This document shows, in pieces, positions 17,384 through 26,820 of a stretch of DNA of 64,000 bases. This DNA comes from Canibacter zhoujuaniae (GTDB lineage: Bacteria; Actinomycetota; Actinomycetes; Actinomycetales; Microbacteriaceae). The notes beneath the pieces were generated by a model that saw only the letters and a list, made by a program, of their open reading frames with translations, made no database searches and was not told the DNA's origin. The translations under genes and the position numbers were made by a program. The stretch covers positions 300,212 through 364,211 of the forward strand of contig NZ_JAAIKA010000002.1 of assembly GCF_011752015.1 (NCBI RefSeq), read 5' to 3'. Each line of letters begins with the position of its first letter. The first letter of the stretch is position 1.

Positions 17384-18418
17384 ATGAGTTTTCCGCAAGT
17401 ATCAATAATTCTTCGCACCAAGAACCGCAACCTATTTTTACGGCGAGCACTTGCATCAATCGATTCCCAAGTATTCACCGACTACGAATTGCTCATCATT
17501 AATGACGGCGGCGAAGAAGAACCGATAGCGAAACTCTTGGCAGAAAAGGGTGCCCTATCTGAAAAAACTCGCCTCATAACAAACCCCGAATCCCTCGGCC
17601 GAGATGGCGCGTGGCGGCAGGGTGTTAACGAGGCAGCCGGCACTTTTTGCGCTATCCACGATGACGATGACACGTGGGATCCTAACTTCCTGCAGCAAAC
17701 CGTAGCATTCCTGCACGCGCACCCTAACCATAATGCTGTTGCTGTGCGGCTTGAAGTGATTGCTGAAGAGCAGCACGGCGACGATTTCACCGAATTATTT
17801 CGGTGGATCTACCAGCCGCATGACAGTTCCCTGTCGCTCGGTAATTTCTTGCGCTCCAATAAAACCGTTCCAATTGCAACCCTCTATCGCACAGCTGCCG
17901 CCCGTGCAGCGATGCCGGAAGGAGAGTTTCCTGTAGTTGAAGATTGGTTGTTAAACCTCAATCTTGCGCTGCAGGGTCCGTTTGGCTTCATCGATGGGAA
18001 GCCGCTTGCTTTCTGGCATCAGCGCCCCAATGATTTAAGCGCCGACACGGGCAATTCAATCACCTCTCTAGCGCAGCTGCATAAAGAACTCGATGCGCAG
18101 ATACGCGACACGCATCTGCGTGAGTATATTGACGAGCACGGTTTGGGTCTGGTGCTGCACCTGAGCGGTTTACATGAACGCCTCTCGGTTAAGCTCGACC
18201 AGCAGGAAAGAGAAATAGCCGATCTTAAGCAGCAAACCCAGTCGCTGTCTGAAGAAATCAGCAAGGTTAACGAGTATCGTGACACGATAGCGGATCTTTC
18301 ACAGCATGTGCAGAGTCTTAGTGAGGATCTGCGCACTATCCCGCGCCCGGTGCAGACGATGATGCGGATAAGCGGTGCTGCTGCGAGAAAGGAAAGCAAG
18401 AAAAAGCGTCGCAGCTAG
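17384..18418 (+). CDS. Family 2 glycosyltransferase with C-terminal coiled coil
   Basis: A 344-residue paralogue of the enzyme at 15363. It shares VSIILRTKNR, NDGG, the HDDDDTWDPNFL metal motif, the VEDW segment and the FWHQR/GNSI region. It differs in a C-terminal extension (about residues 265-325) of heptad-like Leu/Glu/Gln-rich sequence with two similar DLxQxxQSLSEE/D units, which predicts a coiled coil. A strongly basic tail KESKKKRRS follows, perhaps for binding partner proteins or the membrane. GAGGAAA precedes the ATG. Function is presumably in envelope glycan assembly. Confidence 0.87.
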   Translation: MSFPQVSIILRTKNRNLFLRRALASIDSQVFTDYELLIINDGGEEEPIAKLLAEKGALSEKTRLITNPESLGRDGAWRQGVNEAAGTFCAIHDDDDTWDPNFLQQTVAFLHAHPNHNAVAVRLEVIAEEQHGDDFTELFRWIYQPHDSSLSLGNFLRSNKTVPIATLYRTAAARAAMPEGEFPVVEDWLLNLNLALQGPFGFIDGKPLAFWHQRPNDLSADTGNSITSLAQLHKELDAQIRDTHLREYIDEHGLGLVLHLSGLHERLSVKLDQQEREIADLKQQTQSLSEEISKVNEYRDTIADLSQHVQSLSEDLRTIPRPVQTMMRISGAAARKESKKKRRS

Positions 18419-18478
18419 CAGCGTAAAGCGCCTGCCGGCTGTAAAGCCCTACGGCAACTTAGAGATAGGATCGTGACT

Positions 18479-20500
18479 ATGAGCGACAACAAATCAATTT
18501 TTCATGATCTTAAGTCTTTCGTTGCCGAGCCCCGTTTTACGGGGCTTTTTCTTTCGCCCGATGGTGAGCGTTTGATTGCGGCCCGCACCGAGCTCAACAA
18601 AAAGAAAAACGGATACGTGACGGCGCTGTGGGAGCTGCCGAGTGGCGAGGGCGAGAGCCCGCGCCGTCTCACCCGCGGAGTAGAAGGCGAGTCGTTGCTG
18701 GGTTTCACCCAGGGTGGCGATGTGCTGTTTACGGCGAAGCGCGATGCCGGAGAAGAAGATACCGAGCAAAGGCTGTTTCTGCTGCCACGGCAGGGCGGTG
18801 AGGCACGCGTTGTGGCGCGCCGCCATGCAGGTTTTGCGGGGTTTACTGTTGCGCGTGAGAGTGGTCGCATCGCCTTTGTGAGCGGTGTGCACCCTAACGC
18901 AAAGGATGATGACGATGACGCCAGCATCGCAAAAAGACGTGGCGAAGAGGCGGTAACCGGCATCCTGCACACCGGGTATCCGGTGCGCGCATGGGATCAT
19001 GATCTCGGCTCAACTGTAAACCAGGTTTTTGTGGCAGATCCGCTTGATCCTGCAGATAGTGAGGCGCAGCTAGAGTTGCGTAAGATTACTAACTTCAAAC
19101 CGTATGAGCGGTTGCTGGATGCGTTTATTAGCCCCGACGGTGCCACTGTGTTTGCGACACTGCAGCGAGGCATTCGGGGCACCGTGTCACGCAGCGAGGT
19201 TGTGGCGATCGACGTGGCAGATGGCACTGTCACAACCGTTGCTGCACACGATGAGCACGACACCAGCCTGTTGGGTGTCAGCCCCACCGGGAAGTTTCTT
19301 GTTATCACACGTGCGCCGAAGGTGTCACGTAAAGTCTCGATTCAGCTCTCACACTTCGTTCTCGATCTTGCATCTGGTGCGGAAACAAAGACCTTTAATG
19401 GCTACACTGACTGGCCGAACGACTTTAAGATATCCCCTGATGGGAGGGAGGCCTACTTTACCGCGGATCATAAAGGACGCGGCGGCATCTTCCACCTAGA
19501 TATTGCGACGGGAACGGTCACTAATCTAACAGAGGGGAAGTTCCACTATGCAGCGCTTTGTTTGCATGAGGGGAACGGTTCTGTTGTCGCACTGCAGGAT
19601 GCGATTGATCAGCCGCCACTGCCGGTTAGACTCGACCCGAAGACCAAGCAGCTTGAAGCGATAGAGGGCGGTATTGCTACCCCTGATATTCCGGGCATCC
19701 TCACGGAGTTCACCACCGAGGCCGCGGACGGCACTACGATCCGCTCCTGGCTCTGCCTGCCCAAAGACGCAAACGCTGACAATCAGGTGCCGCTGCTGTT
19801 GTGGATTCACGGCGGCCCGTTCGGATCCTGGAATTCATGGACCTGGCGGTGGAATCCGTGGACGGCCGTGGCGCGCGGCTACGCGGTGCTGCTGCCGGAT
19901 CCGGCTATCTCTACCGGGTACGGGCAGGAGATGCTCGATCGCGGCTGGAGCGAGTTTGGCGGCAGCCCGTTTGATGACATTATGCGCTGCACGCACGATG
20001 CTCTGGCGCGCCCTGAGATTGATGCGGATCGGAAGGCGGCGCTCGGCGGCTCATACGGCGGTTATATGGCCAACTGGATCGCCGGCCAGACAGGGGATTT
20101 CTTCGACTGTATTGTGACGCACGCCTCGCTGTGGAATCTGGATCAGTTTCGACACACTACAGACACAGCGTCTCTCTGGGGTGCCCACCTGGATGACTCC
20201 CACGTGGCTGAATATAACCCGGCAGCTGCGGTGCATGAGATTGTAGCGCCGATGCTGGTTATCCACGGTGACAAAGATTACCGTGTGCCAATCGGTGAGG
20301 GGCTGCGGCTGTGGTTTGAGCTGCTGAGCGCGGGGGATAAGTCTCCTGAAGAGAACCCGCACCGGTTCCTGTACTTTCCGAATGAGAATCACTGGATCCT
20401 AACGCCGAATAACTCGGTGACCTGGTATGCCACGGTGTTTGCGTTTGTGGATCGGCACGTGAAGGGTGTAAGCACAGACTATCCGGAGCTGCTGGGGTAG
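18479..20500 (+). CDS. S9-family serine peptidase (acylaminoacyl-peptidase/DPP-like)
   Basis: A 673-residue cytoplasmic enzyme with an N-terminal beta-propeller-like region (to about 400) and a C-terminal alpha/beta hydrolase. The catalytic triad is visible as S525 in GGSYGGYM, D600 in HGDKDYRVP and H638 in NENHWI. HGGPFGSW contributes the oxyanion region. The ATG at 18479 is preferred over a GTG two codons earlier because AGATAGGA then has proper spacing. It faces the prolyl-oligopeptidase gene at 20631 tail to tail. Both would trim short peptides in the cytoplasm. Confidence 0.92.
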   Translation: MSDNKSIFHDLKSFVAEPRFTGLFLSPDGERLIAARTELNKKKNGYVTALWELPSGEGESPRRLTRGVEGESLLGFTQGGDVLFTAKRDAGEEDTEQRLFLLPRQGGEARVVARRHAGFAGFTVARESGRIAFVSGVHPNAKDDDDDASIAKRRGEEAVTGILHTGYPVRAWDHDLGSTVNQVFVADPLDPADSEAQLELRKITNFKPYERLLDAFISPDGATVFATLQRGIRGTVSRSEVVAIDVADGTVTTVAAHDEHDTSLLGVSPTGKFLVITRAPKVSRKVSIQLSHFVLDLASGAETKTFNGYTDWPNDFKISPDGREAYFTADHKGRGGIFHLDIATGTVTNLTEGKFHYAALCLHEGNGSVVALQDAIDQPPLPVRLDPKTKQLEAIEGGIATPDIPGILTEFTTEAADGTTIRSWLCLPKDANADNQVPLLLWIHGGPFGSWNSWTWRWNPWTAVARGYAVLLPDPAISTGYGQEMLDRGWSEFGGSPFDDIMRCTHDALARPEIDADRKAALGGSYGGYMANWIAGQTGDFFDCIVTHASLWNLDQFRHTTDTASLWGAHLDDSHVAEYNPAAAVHEIVAPMLVIHGDKDYRVPIGEGLRLWFELLSAGDKSPEENPHRFLYFPNENHWILTPNNSVTWYATVFAFVDRHVKGVSTDYPELLG

Positions 20501-20630
20501 GGTGCTTCCTGCTTTGACAGCCGGGTTGCCCACCCTATTCGTAAAGTGGTCTGGGTGCATGTCGACTAGGTGGAGCTGCATCCAGTGAGCGCCCGGCTGC
20601 GCCGCCCTGCTTAGCGCCAACCCCCGTCAC

Positions 20631-22802
20631 CTACTCCAACTCAGTTGCACCAATCTGGTCGAGCAGGAACGCGTATTCTTCGGCGCGCTGCTCCCAGCGG
20701 GCGTAACGGCCGCTGCGGCCACCGTGCCCGGCCACCATTTCACACTTGAATGCGATCGGTCGCTCAGGAAGCGCCGCACCGCTCTCATAGTTTGTTGTTT
20801 CCTCACGCAACCTCGCCACCCACTTTGCCGGCTCAACATAAAACACGCGAATATCGTTGAGCGAAGTTGTGGCGAGGATCGCCGGATACTTCTCGTGCTT
20901 GATGTTCTCGTAGGGGCTGTATTCCTTCATATACTGATAAATCTCAGCACTCTCGAGCGGGTTGCCCCACTCCTCCCACTCACCCACGGTGAGGGGAAGT
21001 GTCGGATCAAGGATCGTTGTGAGCGCATCAACGAACGGCACCCCAGCCAACACGGCACGGAATGTTGCGGGTGAGAGGTTTACCATCGCGCCCATGAGCA
21101 GGCCGCCCGCGCTGCGCCCCTCGGCCGCGATCCGATCCCCATCAAACCAACCCTCGTTAGTGAGAAAGTGCGCGCTATCCACAAAATCACTAAACGAGTT
21201 CTTTTTATTAGCTAGTTTGCCGTCCAAATACCATTCGCGCCCCATCTCACCGCCGCCGCGAACGTGCGCGATCGCAACCACCACACCGCGATCCACTAGG
21301 CTCAACCAGAGCACGTTAAAACTCGGGTCGATAGGCACTTCGTAGGATCCGTAACCGTAGAGAAAACCGGGGTTGGTGCCGTCGGGCTGCACATCGGCGC
21401 GCGCCATTAGTGAGATCGGCACCTGAGTGCCATCCTTAGCGGTTGCCCACAAGCGTTTTTCAACATAGTTGCTGCGCTCAAAGTTTGGCACTTCAGTCAC
21501 CTTGAGAATATTTGGTTGCCCGCCGGTTGCCGCAACTTCAGCAACCGTTGTCGGGGTGAGCAGTGACTCCAGTGTGTAGCGGATGGTGTCACTATCCCAG
21601 TTGCGGTTGTGTGCGAGATACACCGCATCGAGCTCGCCCCCGTGCGAGATATCCCAAGCGTCCCCGGTGTGCCAGCCGCTTTCGCTGCCACTTTCGGGCA
21701 GGGCGCGTGGCAGCACACGAATAGCGGGGAGACCCGCCGCTCGCATCGTTACTGCAGCGTGGCCTTTGAAAGCGTCAACGGCTTCGATGCGTTCACCCTT
21801 TTGGGGTGCCATGATTTCTACCCAAGTATCCTGCGCAGCTGCGCCCGTCACATTAAGCTCCTGGCGGGCAAGCGAGAATCCGACGTGGTCGCGGTTGTGA
21901 ATCACCAGATAGTGATCGCCGGCGTGCTCAACCGAGTATTCAACATCGGCAACGCGGCCAGCAACAGAGACCGGGGTGGTGTCAGGATCAGCCAGCGGCA
22001 CTGTGAAAACCTCGCACCCCGCGTGCGATTCAGCGTGAATGAGCAGCGCTTCGCCGCCGCGTGACGCAGCAGCGTAGGTGGTGTATTTCTCATCGTTTTC
22101 ACGGTAGATCAGGCGATCTGTTGCGGCATCTGCACCCACCGTGTGCACCCAAATCTCGCACTGCCGCCAAGCCGCGTCGTTCTTTGCGTAGACGATCTTC
22201 GAGCCGTCGACCGAGAAATCAAGCCCGTATGCAACATTCTTTACCGCGTCATCAATCACTCGACCGGTGCTTAGATCCACGATCCGTAAGTCAAAAACTT
22301 CGCCGCCAGTTGTGTCTACGCTGTATGCAAGCAGGTTTGCTGGCTCATTGATAGTGAAACCACCAATCTGGAAAAACTCGCACCCTGCGGCGAGCGCCTG
22401 GGCGTCGAGAAACACCTCTTCGCCGTCAAGCAGCTCATCGCTCGCAGCATCAAGCTGCGGCAGCTCTGGTGAGTGCGCAACAGAGATGCGGCTAAAGCGC
22501 GGGTAGTTATCGCCCTCGCGTGTGCGAGAGATATACCAGAAATCGCCGTCACGATAGGGCACGGAGCTATCGGTCTCCTGGGTGTGGCTCTTCACCTCTG
22601 CCACAATCCTGTCGCGCAAACCGTGCAGCGGGGTCAGAATCTCATCTGCGTAGGCGTTTTCGGCGTGCAGATGATCTAAAACCTCCTGACTCTCCTTCTC
22701 CCGCAGCCAATCAAAATTGTCTACTACGGTGTCACCGTGATGCGTGCGCTTGATAGGTTTCTTCGCTGGAACCGGGGGAAGCGATGCTGCTTGAAATGTC
22801 AT
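20631..22802 (-). CDS. ptrB: Oligopeptidase B / prolyl oligopeptidase family protein (S9A)
   Basis: The product is 723 residues when started at ATG 22802; a TTG six codons upstream is less likely. The N-terminal half is a seven-bladed propeller and the C-terminal half a hydrolase. The latter has VRGGGEMGREWYLDG, nucleophile motif GRSAGGLLMG, the aspartate in TSLNDIRVFYVEPAKWVA, and the histidine in AGHGGRSGR. These motifs match oligopeptidase B, which cuts small peptides after Lys or Arg. AGG lies nine bases before the ATG. It is preceded on the same strand by the unknown 119-residue gene and the YhhQ-type transporter. Confidence 0.92.
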   Translation of the reverse strand: MTFQAASLPPVPAKKPIKRTHHGDTVVDNFDWLREKESQEVLDHLHAENAYADEILTPLHGLRDRIVAEVKSHTQETDSSVPYRDGDFWYISRTREGDNYPRFSRISVAHSPELPQLDAASDELLDGEEVFLDAQALAAGCEFFQIGGFTINEPANLLAYSVDTTGGEVFDLRIVDLSTGRVIDDAVKNVAYGLDFSVDGSKIVYAKNDAAWRQCEIWVHTVGADAATDRLIYRENDEKYTTYAAASRGGEALLIHAESHAGCEVFTVPLADPDTTPVSVAGRVADVEYSVEHAGDHYLVIHNRDHVGFSLARQELNVTGAAAQDTWVEIMAPQKGERIEAVDAFKGHAAVTMRAAGLPAIRVLPRALPESGSESGWHTGDAWDISHGGELDAVYLAHNRNWDSDTIRYTLESLLTPTTVAEVAATGGQPNILKVTEVPNFERSNYVEKRLWATAKDGTQVPISLMARADVQPDGTNPGFLYGYGSYEVPIDPSFNVLWLSLVDRGVVVAIAHVRGGGEMGREWYLDGKLANKKNSFSDFVDSAHFLTNEGWFDGDRIAAEGRSAGGLLMGAMVNLSPATFRAVLAGVPFVDALTTILDPTLPLTVGEWEEWGNPLESAEIYQYMKEYSPYENIKHEKYPAILATTSLNDIRVFYVEPAKWVARLREETTNYESGAALPERPIAFKCEMVAGHGGRSGRYARWEQRAEEYAFLLDQIGATELE

Positions 22803-22906
22803 ACAGTCGAGCCTAACCAATCTTGCGCTGCCTCAAAAGTTTTAGACCCGGTGTAGGCGACACAGATTAAACACCTATTAACAACGGCGGCACGGAGGGA
22901 TCGCGG

Positions 22907-23266
22907 CTAGACCTGTTCCCAGAAGAGACGCCCTCCGGGCTGCTGCTTAACCGCCTGATACAGGCGATCTGCCGCGTCCTCTAACGCGTCTGCGACATCC
23001 TCCCCACCAGCAACCAGATGGTAGAGACCGGGCTGAGCTTGCGGGAAAATTGCCCAGCCGCCGCTGCCGCGCACCCCGTTAATATCCGGTTCCAGTGACT
23101 CAAGAAAATCGTCTAAACTTGCGCCAACAACCGTCACCGCAAGTGTTTTAACCTCTGCGCCATCCCACACCCAGTCATAGTCAAGTTGATACGGCGCAGG
23201 AGCTGCATCACGCGGCGTTTCCTCCTGCTCGTAGCGCGGGGTGTGCGGTTGTTTTCCTCGCGTCAT
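22907..23266 (-). CDS. Hypothetical protein, unknown function
   Basis: A 119-residue soluble protein. The first 25 residues are polar and likely disordered. The rest has a beta-like WVWDGAEVKTLAVTVVGAS segment, an acidic helix, the glycine-rich GVRGSGGWAIF, and a final helix with VADALEDAADRLYQAV. No family recognised. AAGGAT at suitable spacing supports the ATG. It lies 36 nt downstream of the YhhQ-type transporter and 104 nt before ptrB, all on the minus strand, so the three may share a transcript. Confidence 0.65.
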   Translation of the reverse strand: MTRGKQPHTPRYEQEETPRDAAPAPYQLDYDWVWDGAEVKTLAVTVVGASLDDFLESLEPDINGVRGSGGWAIFPQAQPGLYHLVAGGEDVADALEDAADRLYQAVKQQPGGRLFWEQV

Positions 23267-23302
23267 GCTCCCGATCCTTACCGATTTAACCCCAGCAGAC
23301 GC

Positions 23303-24001
23303 TTATCTAGCACTGTTTGCGCGGTATTCTGGCTCGGCGCGTTTCACAGCACCAATCACGGCGATAGTCACAGGTGACAGCACTATCTCCACCGCAGATT
23401 TAAACAGGAAACCAACAATCACGTAGTTTGCAAAAGTGGAGATGTTTGAAATACCGATAACGGGTGCCGCAATTGAGCAGAAGACCACCGTATCTACGAA
23501 CTCACCAGCGAGCGTAGACACTGCGATCCGCCCAAAGAGGAGACGCTCACCCGTGCGCTGCTTCATGCGCACAAGCACCCAGGCGTTAAAGAGCTGACCG
23601 ACGAAGAACGCTGCAAGGGACGCAAGCACAATAAGCGGGATCGGCCCGAGTGTGCGCTCGAGAGCCTCCTGCCCGTCATACCACTCTGCGCCGGGGAGCC
23701 AAATAATCACCCAATAGCAAAAGGCCGCAAAAATTGAGAGCAGAAAACTAACCGTGATGGCCAGCCGTGCCTTCTTGAAACCGTAAACTTCCGAAACAAG
23801 ATCACCAACTATATAAGCGAGCGGGAAGAGGAAAAAACCGCCATCGGTGACAAGCGGGCCGATAATTACACCCTTTGAAGCACCAATATTAGACAGAATC
23901 AGCACTACGGCCATAACCGCAAGCAGGGTTGCGTAGATGCCGGATCCGCCAGAAGCAAAGCGCGCGAGAGTTGGTAGATTTTTTTCGGGAGCAGCGTTCA
24001 T
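23303..24001 (-). CDS. yhhQ: Queuosine precursor transporter, YhhQ/VUT (DUF165) family
   Basis: A 232-residue membrane protein with about six hydrophobic segments. It carries the family hallmarks LSNIGASKGVIIG, PLAYIVGDLVSEVYGFKKAR and AGEFVDTVVFCSIA. YhhQ proteins import preQ0/preQ1-type precursors for queuosine modification of tRNA. The window also holds tgt at 62540, the enzyme that inserts the base, but none of the de novo genes. That pattern fits salvage. I looked for a preQ1 riboswitch in the leader and saw no convincing match. Confidence 0.9.
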   Translation of the reverse strand: MNAAPEKNLPTLARFASGGSGIYATLLAVMAVVLILSNIGASKGVIIGPLVTDGGFFLFPLAYIVGDLVSEVYGFKKARLAITVSFLLSIFAAFCYWVIIWLPGAEWYDGQEALERTLGPIPLIVLASLAAFFVGQLFNAWVLVRMKQRTGERLLFGRIAVSTLAGEFVDTVVFCSIAAPVIGISNISTFANYVIVGFLFKSAVEIVLSPVTIAVIGAVKRAEPEYRANSAR

Positions 24002-24151
24002 AACAGCAACAAATCCTTACTCATTGTGTTGAGAATGATGCACGTCGGTGTCACGGCCTCTGCGGCCCCGCGCTCACCCGCTGCCCCGAGTGGTGCTTAA
24101 GCATTAGATATTCTGCCAGAAAAATTAGATTCTTTCACGGTTGCAGACGGA

Positions 24152-24157
24152 TATAAT
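24152..24157 (+). promoter_or_regulatory. -10 element of the terC riboswitch transcript
   Basis: A perfect TATAAT lies 6-7 nt before the expected start of the riboswitch at about 24163. The -35 region is weak (ATTCTT/TTCTTT at the right distance). Confidence 0.65.
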
Positions 24158-24162
24158 GGTGC

Positions 24163-24281
24163 TCTGCAGAAGGGGAGTATTCCGCTTCGCCTGTGTCGTC
24201 AGTACGTCGCTAACGAGCGACCGGTGCAGGCGCGGCAGCTGGTTCTTAATTGACAAGCTGCCGGGAAGAGACCTTCAGACA
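24163..24281 (+). ncRNA. yybP-ykoY manganese riboswitch
   Basis: The leader carries the two conserved blocks of this class. They are GAAGGGGAGTA at its 5' side (24169-24179) and GGGAAGAGACCTTC at its 3' side (about 24263-24276), which pair as GAAGG/CCTTC with outer TCTG/CAGA. Intervening stems (GCGGCAGCTGG/ accessory pairing with CAAGCTGCCG) fill the middle. The class senses Mn2+, and TerC/Alx exporters are its classical targets, exactly the gene that follows. TATAAT sits just upstream. Covariance-model confirmation was not possible here. Confidence 0.87.
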
Positions 24282-24312
24282 GCGCACAAGCGCGTTTAGA
24301 AGGAGATAAATT

Positions 24313-25326
24313 TTGGAATCCGCTCTGCCAGTGTGGTTTGAAATAGGCTCAATGGTGGCCTTGCTCGCCATTTTGATTATTGACCTGTTGCTGATCATTA
24401 AACGTCCGCACGTTCCGAGCATGCGTGAGGCGGCCCTGTGGGTCGGTTTTTATGTCGGGCTCGCCCTCGTTTTTGCCGGTTGCATGTTCGTGCTCGGCGA
24501 CGCGCAGCACGGCTCAGAATTTCTCGCCGGCTGGCTCACAGAGTATTCACTTTCGATAGACAACCTGTTTGTTTTCGTTATGATCCTTGGCGCCTTTAAA
24601 GTGCCGCACGAATATGTGCAGCGGGCGCTGATGATCGGTATCATCCTGGCGCTCATATTCCGCGGTATTTTTATCCTCGCAGGCGCAGCGCTGATTGAGC
24701 AGTTCAGCTGGATCTTCTATATTTTTGGTGCCTGGCTGATCTGGACCGCCTGGAAACAGGTGAAGCACGATGAAGACGACGATCACTCTGAAGGTTTGGC
24801 GGTGCGCACAATCAAACGCGTGCTGCCCTTCACTGACGATTTCCACGGCGCAAAACTGTCTGTTGTGGCAGACGGCAAACGCTATTTCACACCGTTCCTG
24901 CTTGTGCTCTTCGCCCTCGGATCAACAGATATCCTGTTTGCGCTCGACTCGATCCCCGCAATTTTCGGTATCACACAGAGCCCATTCATCGTGTTTACCG
25001 CCAACGTTTTTGCGCTCATGGGTCTGCGTCAGCTCTACTTCCTGCTTGGCGGTTTGCTCGAACGCCTTGAATACCTGCACTACGGCATAGCCGCAATTCT
25101 GGCCTATATCGGTGTGAAACTCGTGCTGCACGCTGCAAGCCACAACGAGCTGCCGTTTATTAATAACGGTGAACACATTTCTTGGATCCCAACCCCGAGC
25201 ACCTGGTTCTCGCTGGGGGTTATTGTGGTTTGCATGGCGGTCGCAACCGTTGCAAGCTTGATTAAAATGAAGAAAACAGAGAATAAGGAAGGCCACAAGC
25301 CAACCTTCGGTGCCGGCGACCTATAG
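24313..25326 (+). CDS. TerC/Alx-family membrane protein, probable Mn exporter
   Basis: A 337-residue integral membrane protein with about nine helices. It has the family acidic motifs SIDNLFVFVMILG (about residues 80-92) and STDILFALDSIPAIFGIT (about 208-225), where the aspartates lie in membrane segments and are thought to bind metal. E. coli Alx, also under a yybP-ykoY riboswitch, exports Mn2+, so the same role is inferred here. The start is TTG with AAGGAG eight bases upstream. LeuC begins only 12 nt after its stop. Confidence 0.92.
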   Translation: MESALPVWFEIGSMVALLAILIIDLLLIIKRPHVPSMREAALWVGFYVGLALVFAGCMFVLGDAQHGSEFLAGWLTEYSLSIDNLFVFVMILGAFKVPHEYVQRALMIGIILALIFRGIFILAGAALIEQFSWIFYIFGAWLIWTAWKQVKHDEDDDHSEGLAVRTIKRVLPFTDDFHGAKLSVVADGKRYFTPFLLVLFALGSTDILFALDSIPAIFGITQSPFIVFTANVFALMGLRQLYFLLGGLLERLEYLHYGIAAILAYIGVKLVLHAASHNELPFINNGEHISWIPTPSTWFSLGVIVVCMAVATVASLIKMKKTENKEGHKPTFGAGDL

Positions 25327-25338
25327 GAGGCGAGCTAC

Positions 25339-26820
25339 TTGACTGCGAAAACCAAACCCCGCACACTTGCTGAGAAGGTCTGGGACAGTCATGTTGTGGT
25401 CAAAGGCGAAAACGGTGAGCCAGATCTGATCTATATCGATCTGCACCTGATTCACGAAGTCACCAGCGCACAAGCTTTTGACGGGCTGCGCATGGCAAAC
25501 AGGCCGTTGCGGCGCGTTGATCTGACGGTTGCAACAGAAGACCATAACACCCCGACCATCAACATCACTCGGCAGATCGCCGACCCGACAAGCAGGCTGC
25601 AGATCGAAACTCTCAGACAGAATGTGAAAGAGTTTGGTGTGCGGGCGCACCCGCTGGGCGACAAAGAGCAGGGGATCGTGCACCTGATGGGCCCACAGCT
25701 CGGTCTCACCATGCCGGGCATTACCGTTGTGTGTGGTGACTCACACACCTCAACCCATGGCGCCTTTGGGGCAATGGCTTTCGGAATCGGCACCAGCGAG
25801 GTAGAGCACGTGTTTGCCACCCAGACTCTCCCGCTCAAACCCTTTAAGACGATGGCGATCAATGTTGAGGGTGTGCTGCGCCCAGGGGTGACCGCAAAAG
25901 ACATAATTCTTGCGGTTATTGCAAAAATTGGCACCGGTGGCGGGCAGGGTTATGTGCTTGAGTATCGCGGCTCAACGATCCGCTCTCTCTCCATGGAAGG
26001 GCGCATGACAATCTGCAATATGAGCATTGAAGCAGGTGCCCGCGCGGGCATGGTTGCGCCAGATGAGACAACATTCGAGTATGTGAAGGGCCGTGAGCGC
26101 GCCCCCAAAGGGAAAGACTGGGACGAAGCCGTAGCGTATTGGAAGACGCTGCCAACAGATGAGGGAGCCAAATTCGATAAAGAGGTTTTTATCGATGCTT
26201 CTAAACTTGAGCCGTTCGTCACGTGGGGCACCAATCCGGGGCAGGGGGTGCCGCTGTCAGAGGCTATCCCCGATCCCTCCCAATTTGCCGACCAAAACGA
26301 TAGGGCAGCGGCAGAACGGGCGCTCGAATATATGGATCTAAGGCCCGGAACGCCGCTAAAAGACATTCGCGTTGACACCGTTTTTATGGGTTCGTGCACC
26401 AACTCACGGGTTGAAGATCTGCGTGAGTTCGCCAAAATTATTAAGGGTAAAAAGAAGGCTGACGGCCTGCGTCTGATGGTTGTGCCCGGCTCTGCGCGCG
26501 TGCGGTTAGAGGCCGAAGCAGAGGGCATCGACAGGGTCATTAAAGAATTCGGCGGTGAGTGGCGTTTTGCCGGCTGCTCAATGTGCCTCGGCATGAACCC
26601 CGACCAGCTGACGCCGGGGGAGAGATGCGCCTCAACCTCAAACCGCAACTTTGAGGGCAGGCAGGGCAAGGGCGGCCGCACACACCTGGTGTCACCGCTT
26701 GTAGCCGCAGCAACAGCCATTCGCGGGACGCTGTCAAGCCCGTGGGATCTTGCCGAAGACGCGCGCAAGGGAATAACTTACGATGCTAAACCGGTTGCAA
26801 CTATTGAGGAGGGGCGCTAA
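25339..26820 (+). CDS. leuC: 3-isopropylmalate dehydratase large subunit
   Basis: Second step of leucine synthesis: isomerises 2-isopropylmalate to 3-isopropylmalate together with LeuD. The 493-residue product has the three 4Fe-4S ligands C353 (GSCTNSR), C413 and C416 (CSMCLG) and the signature [22 protein letters not shown] start with a perfect AGGAGG. It is only 12 nt behind terC and overlaps leuD by one base, so the Mn riboswitch transcript may extend into it. Confidence 0.98.
   Translation: MTAKTKPRTLAEKVWDSHVVVKGENGEPDLIYIDLHLIHEVTSAQAFDGLRMANRPLRRVDLTVATEDHNTPTINITRQIADPTSRLQIETLRQNVKEFGVRAHPLGDKEQGIVHLMGPQLGLTMPGITVVCGDSHTSTHGAFGAMAFGIGTSEVEHVFATQTLPLKPFKTMAINVEGVLRPGVTAKDIILAVIAKIGTGGGQGYVLEYRGSTIRSLSMEGRMTICNMSIEAGARAGMVAPDETTFEYVKGRERAPKGKDWDEAVAYWKTLPTDEGAKFDKEVFIDASKLEPFVTWGTNPGQGVPLSEAIPDPSQFADQNDRAAAERALEYMDLRPGTPLKDIRVDTVFMGSCTNSRVEDLREFAKIIKGKKKADGLRLMVVPGSARVRLEAEAEGIDRVIKEFGGEWRFAGCSMCLGMNPDQLTPGERCASTSNRNFEGRQGKGGRTHLVSPLVAAATAIRGTLSSPWDLAEDARKGITYDAKPVATIEEGR

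Noticed and set aside
24002..24130. preQ1 riboswitch upstream of the YhhQ-type transporter
   Set aside because: No C-rich loop plus A-rich tail of preQ1-I and no clear preQ1-II pattern on the minus strand; only GC-rich hairpins without the conserved bases.
25950..26768. 272-codon open frame antisense to leuC
   Set aside because: Shadow of leuC: Ser/Arg/Pro-rich translation with no family features, entirely inside a well-supported gene.
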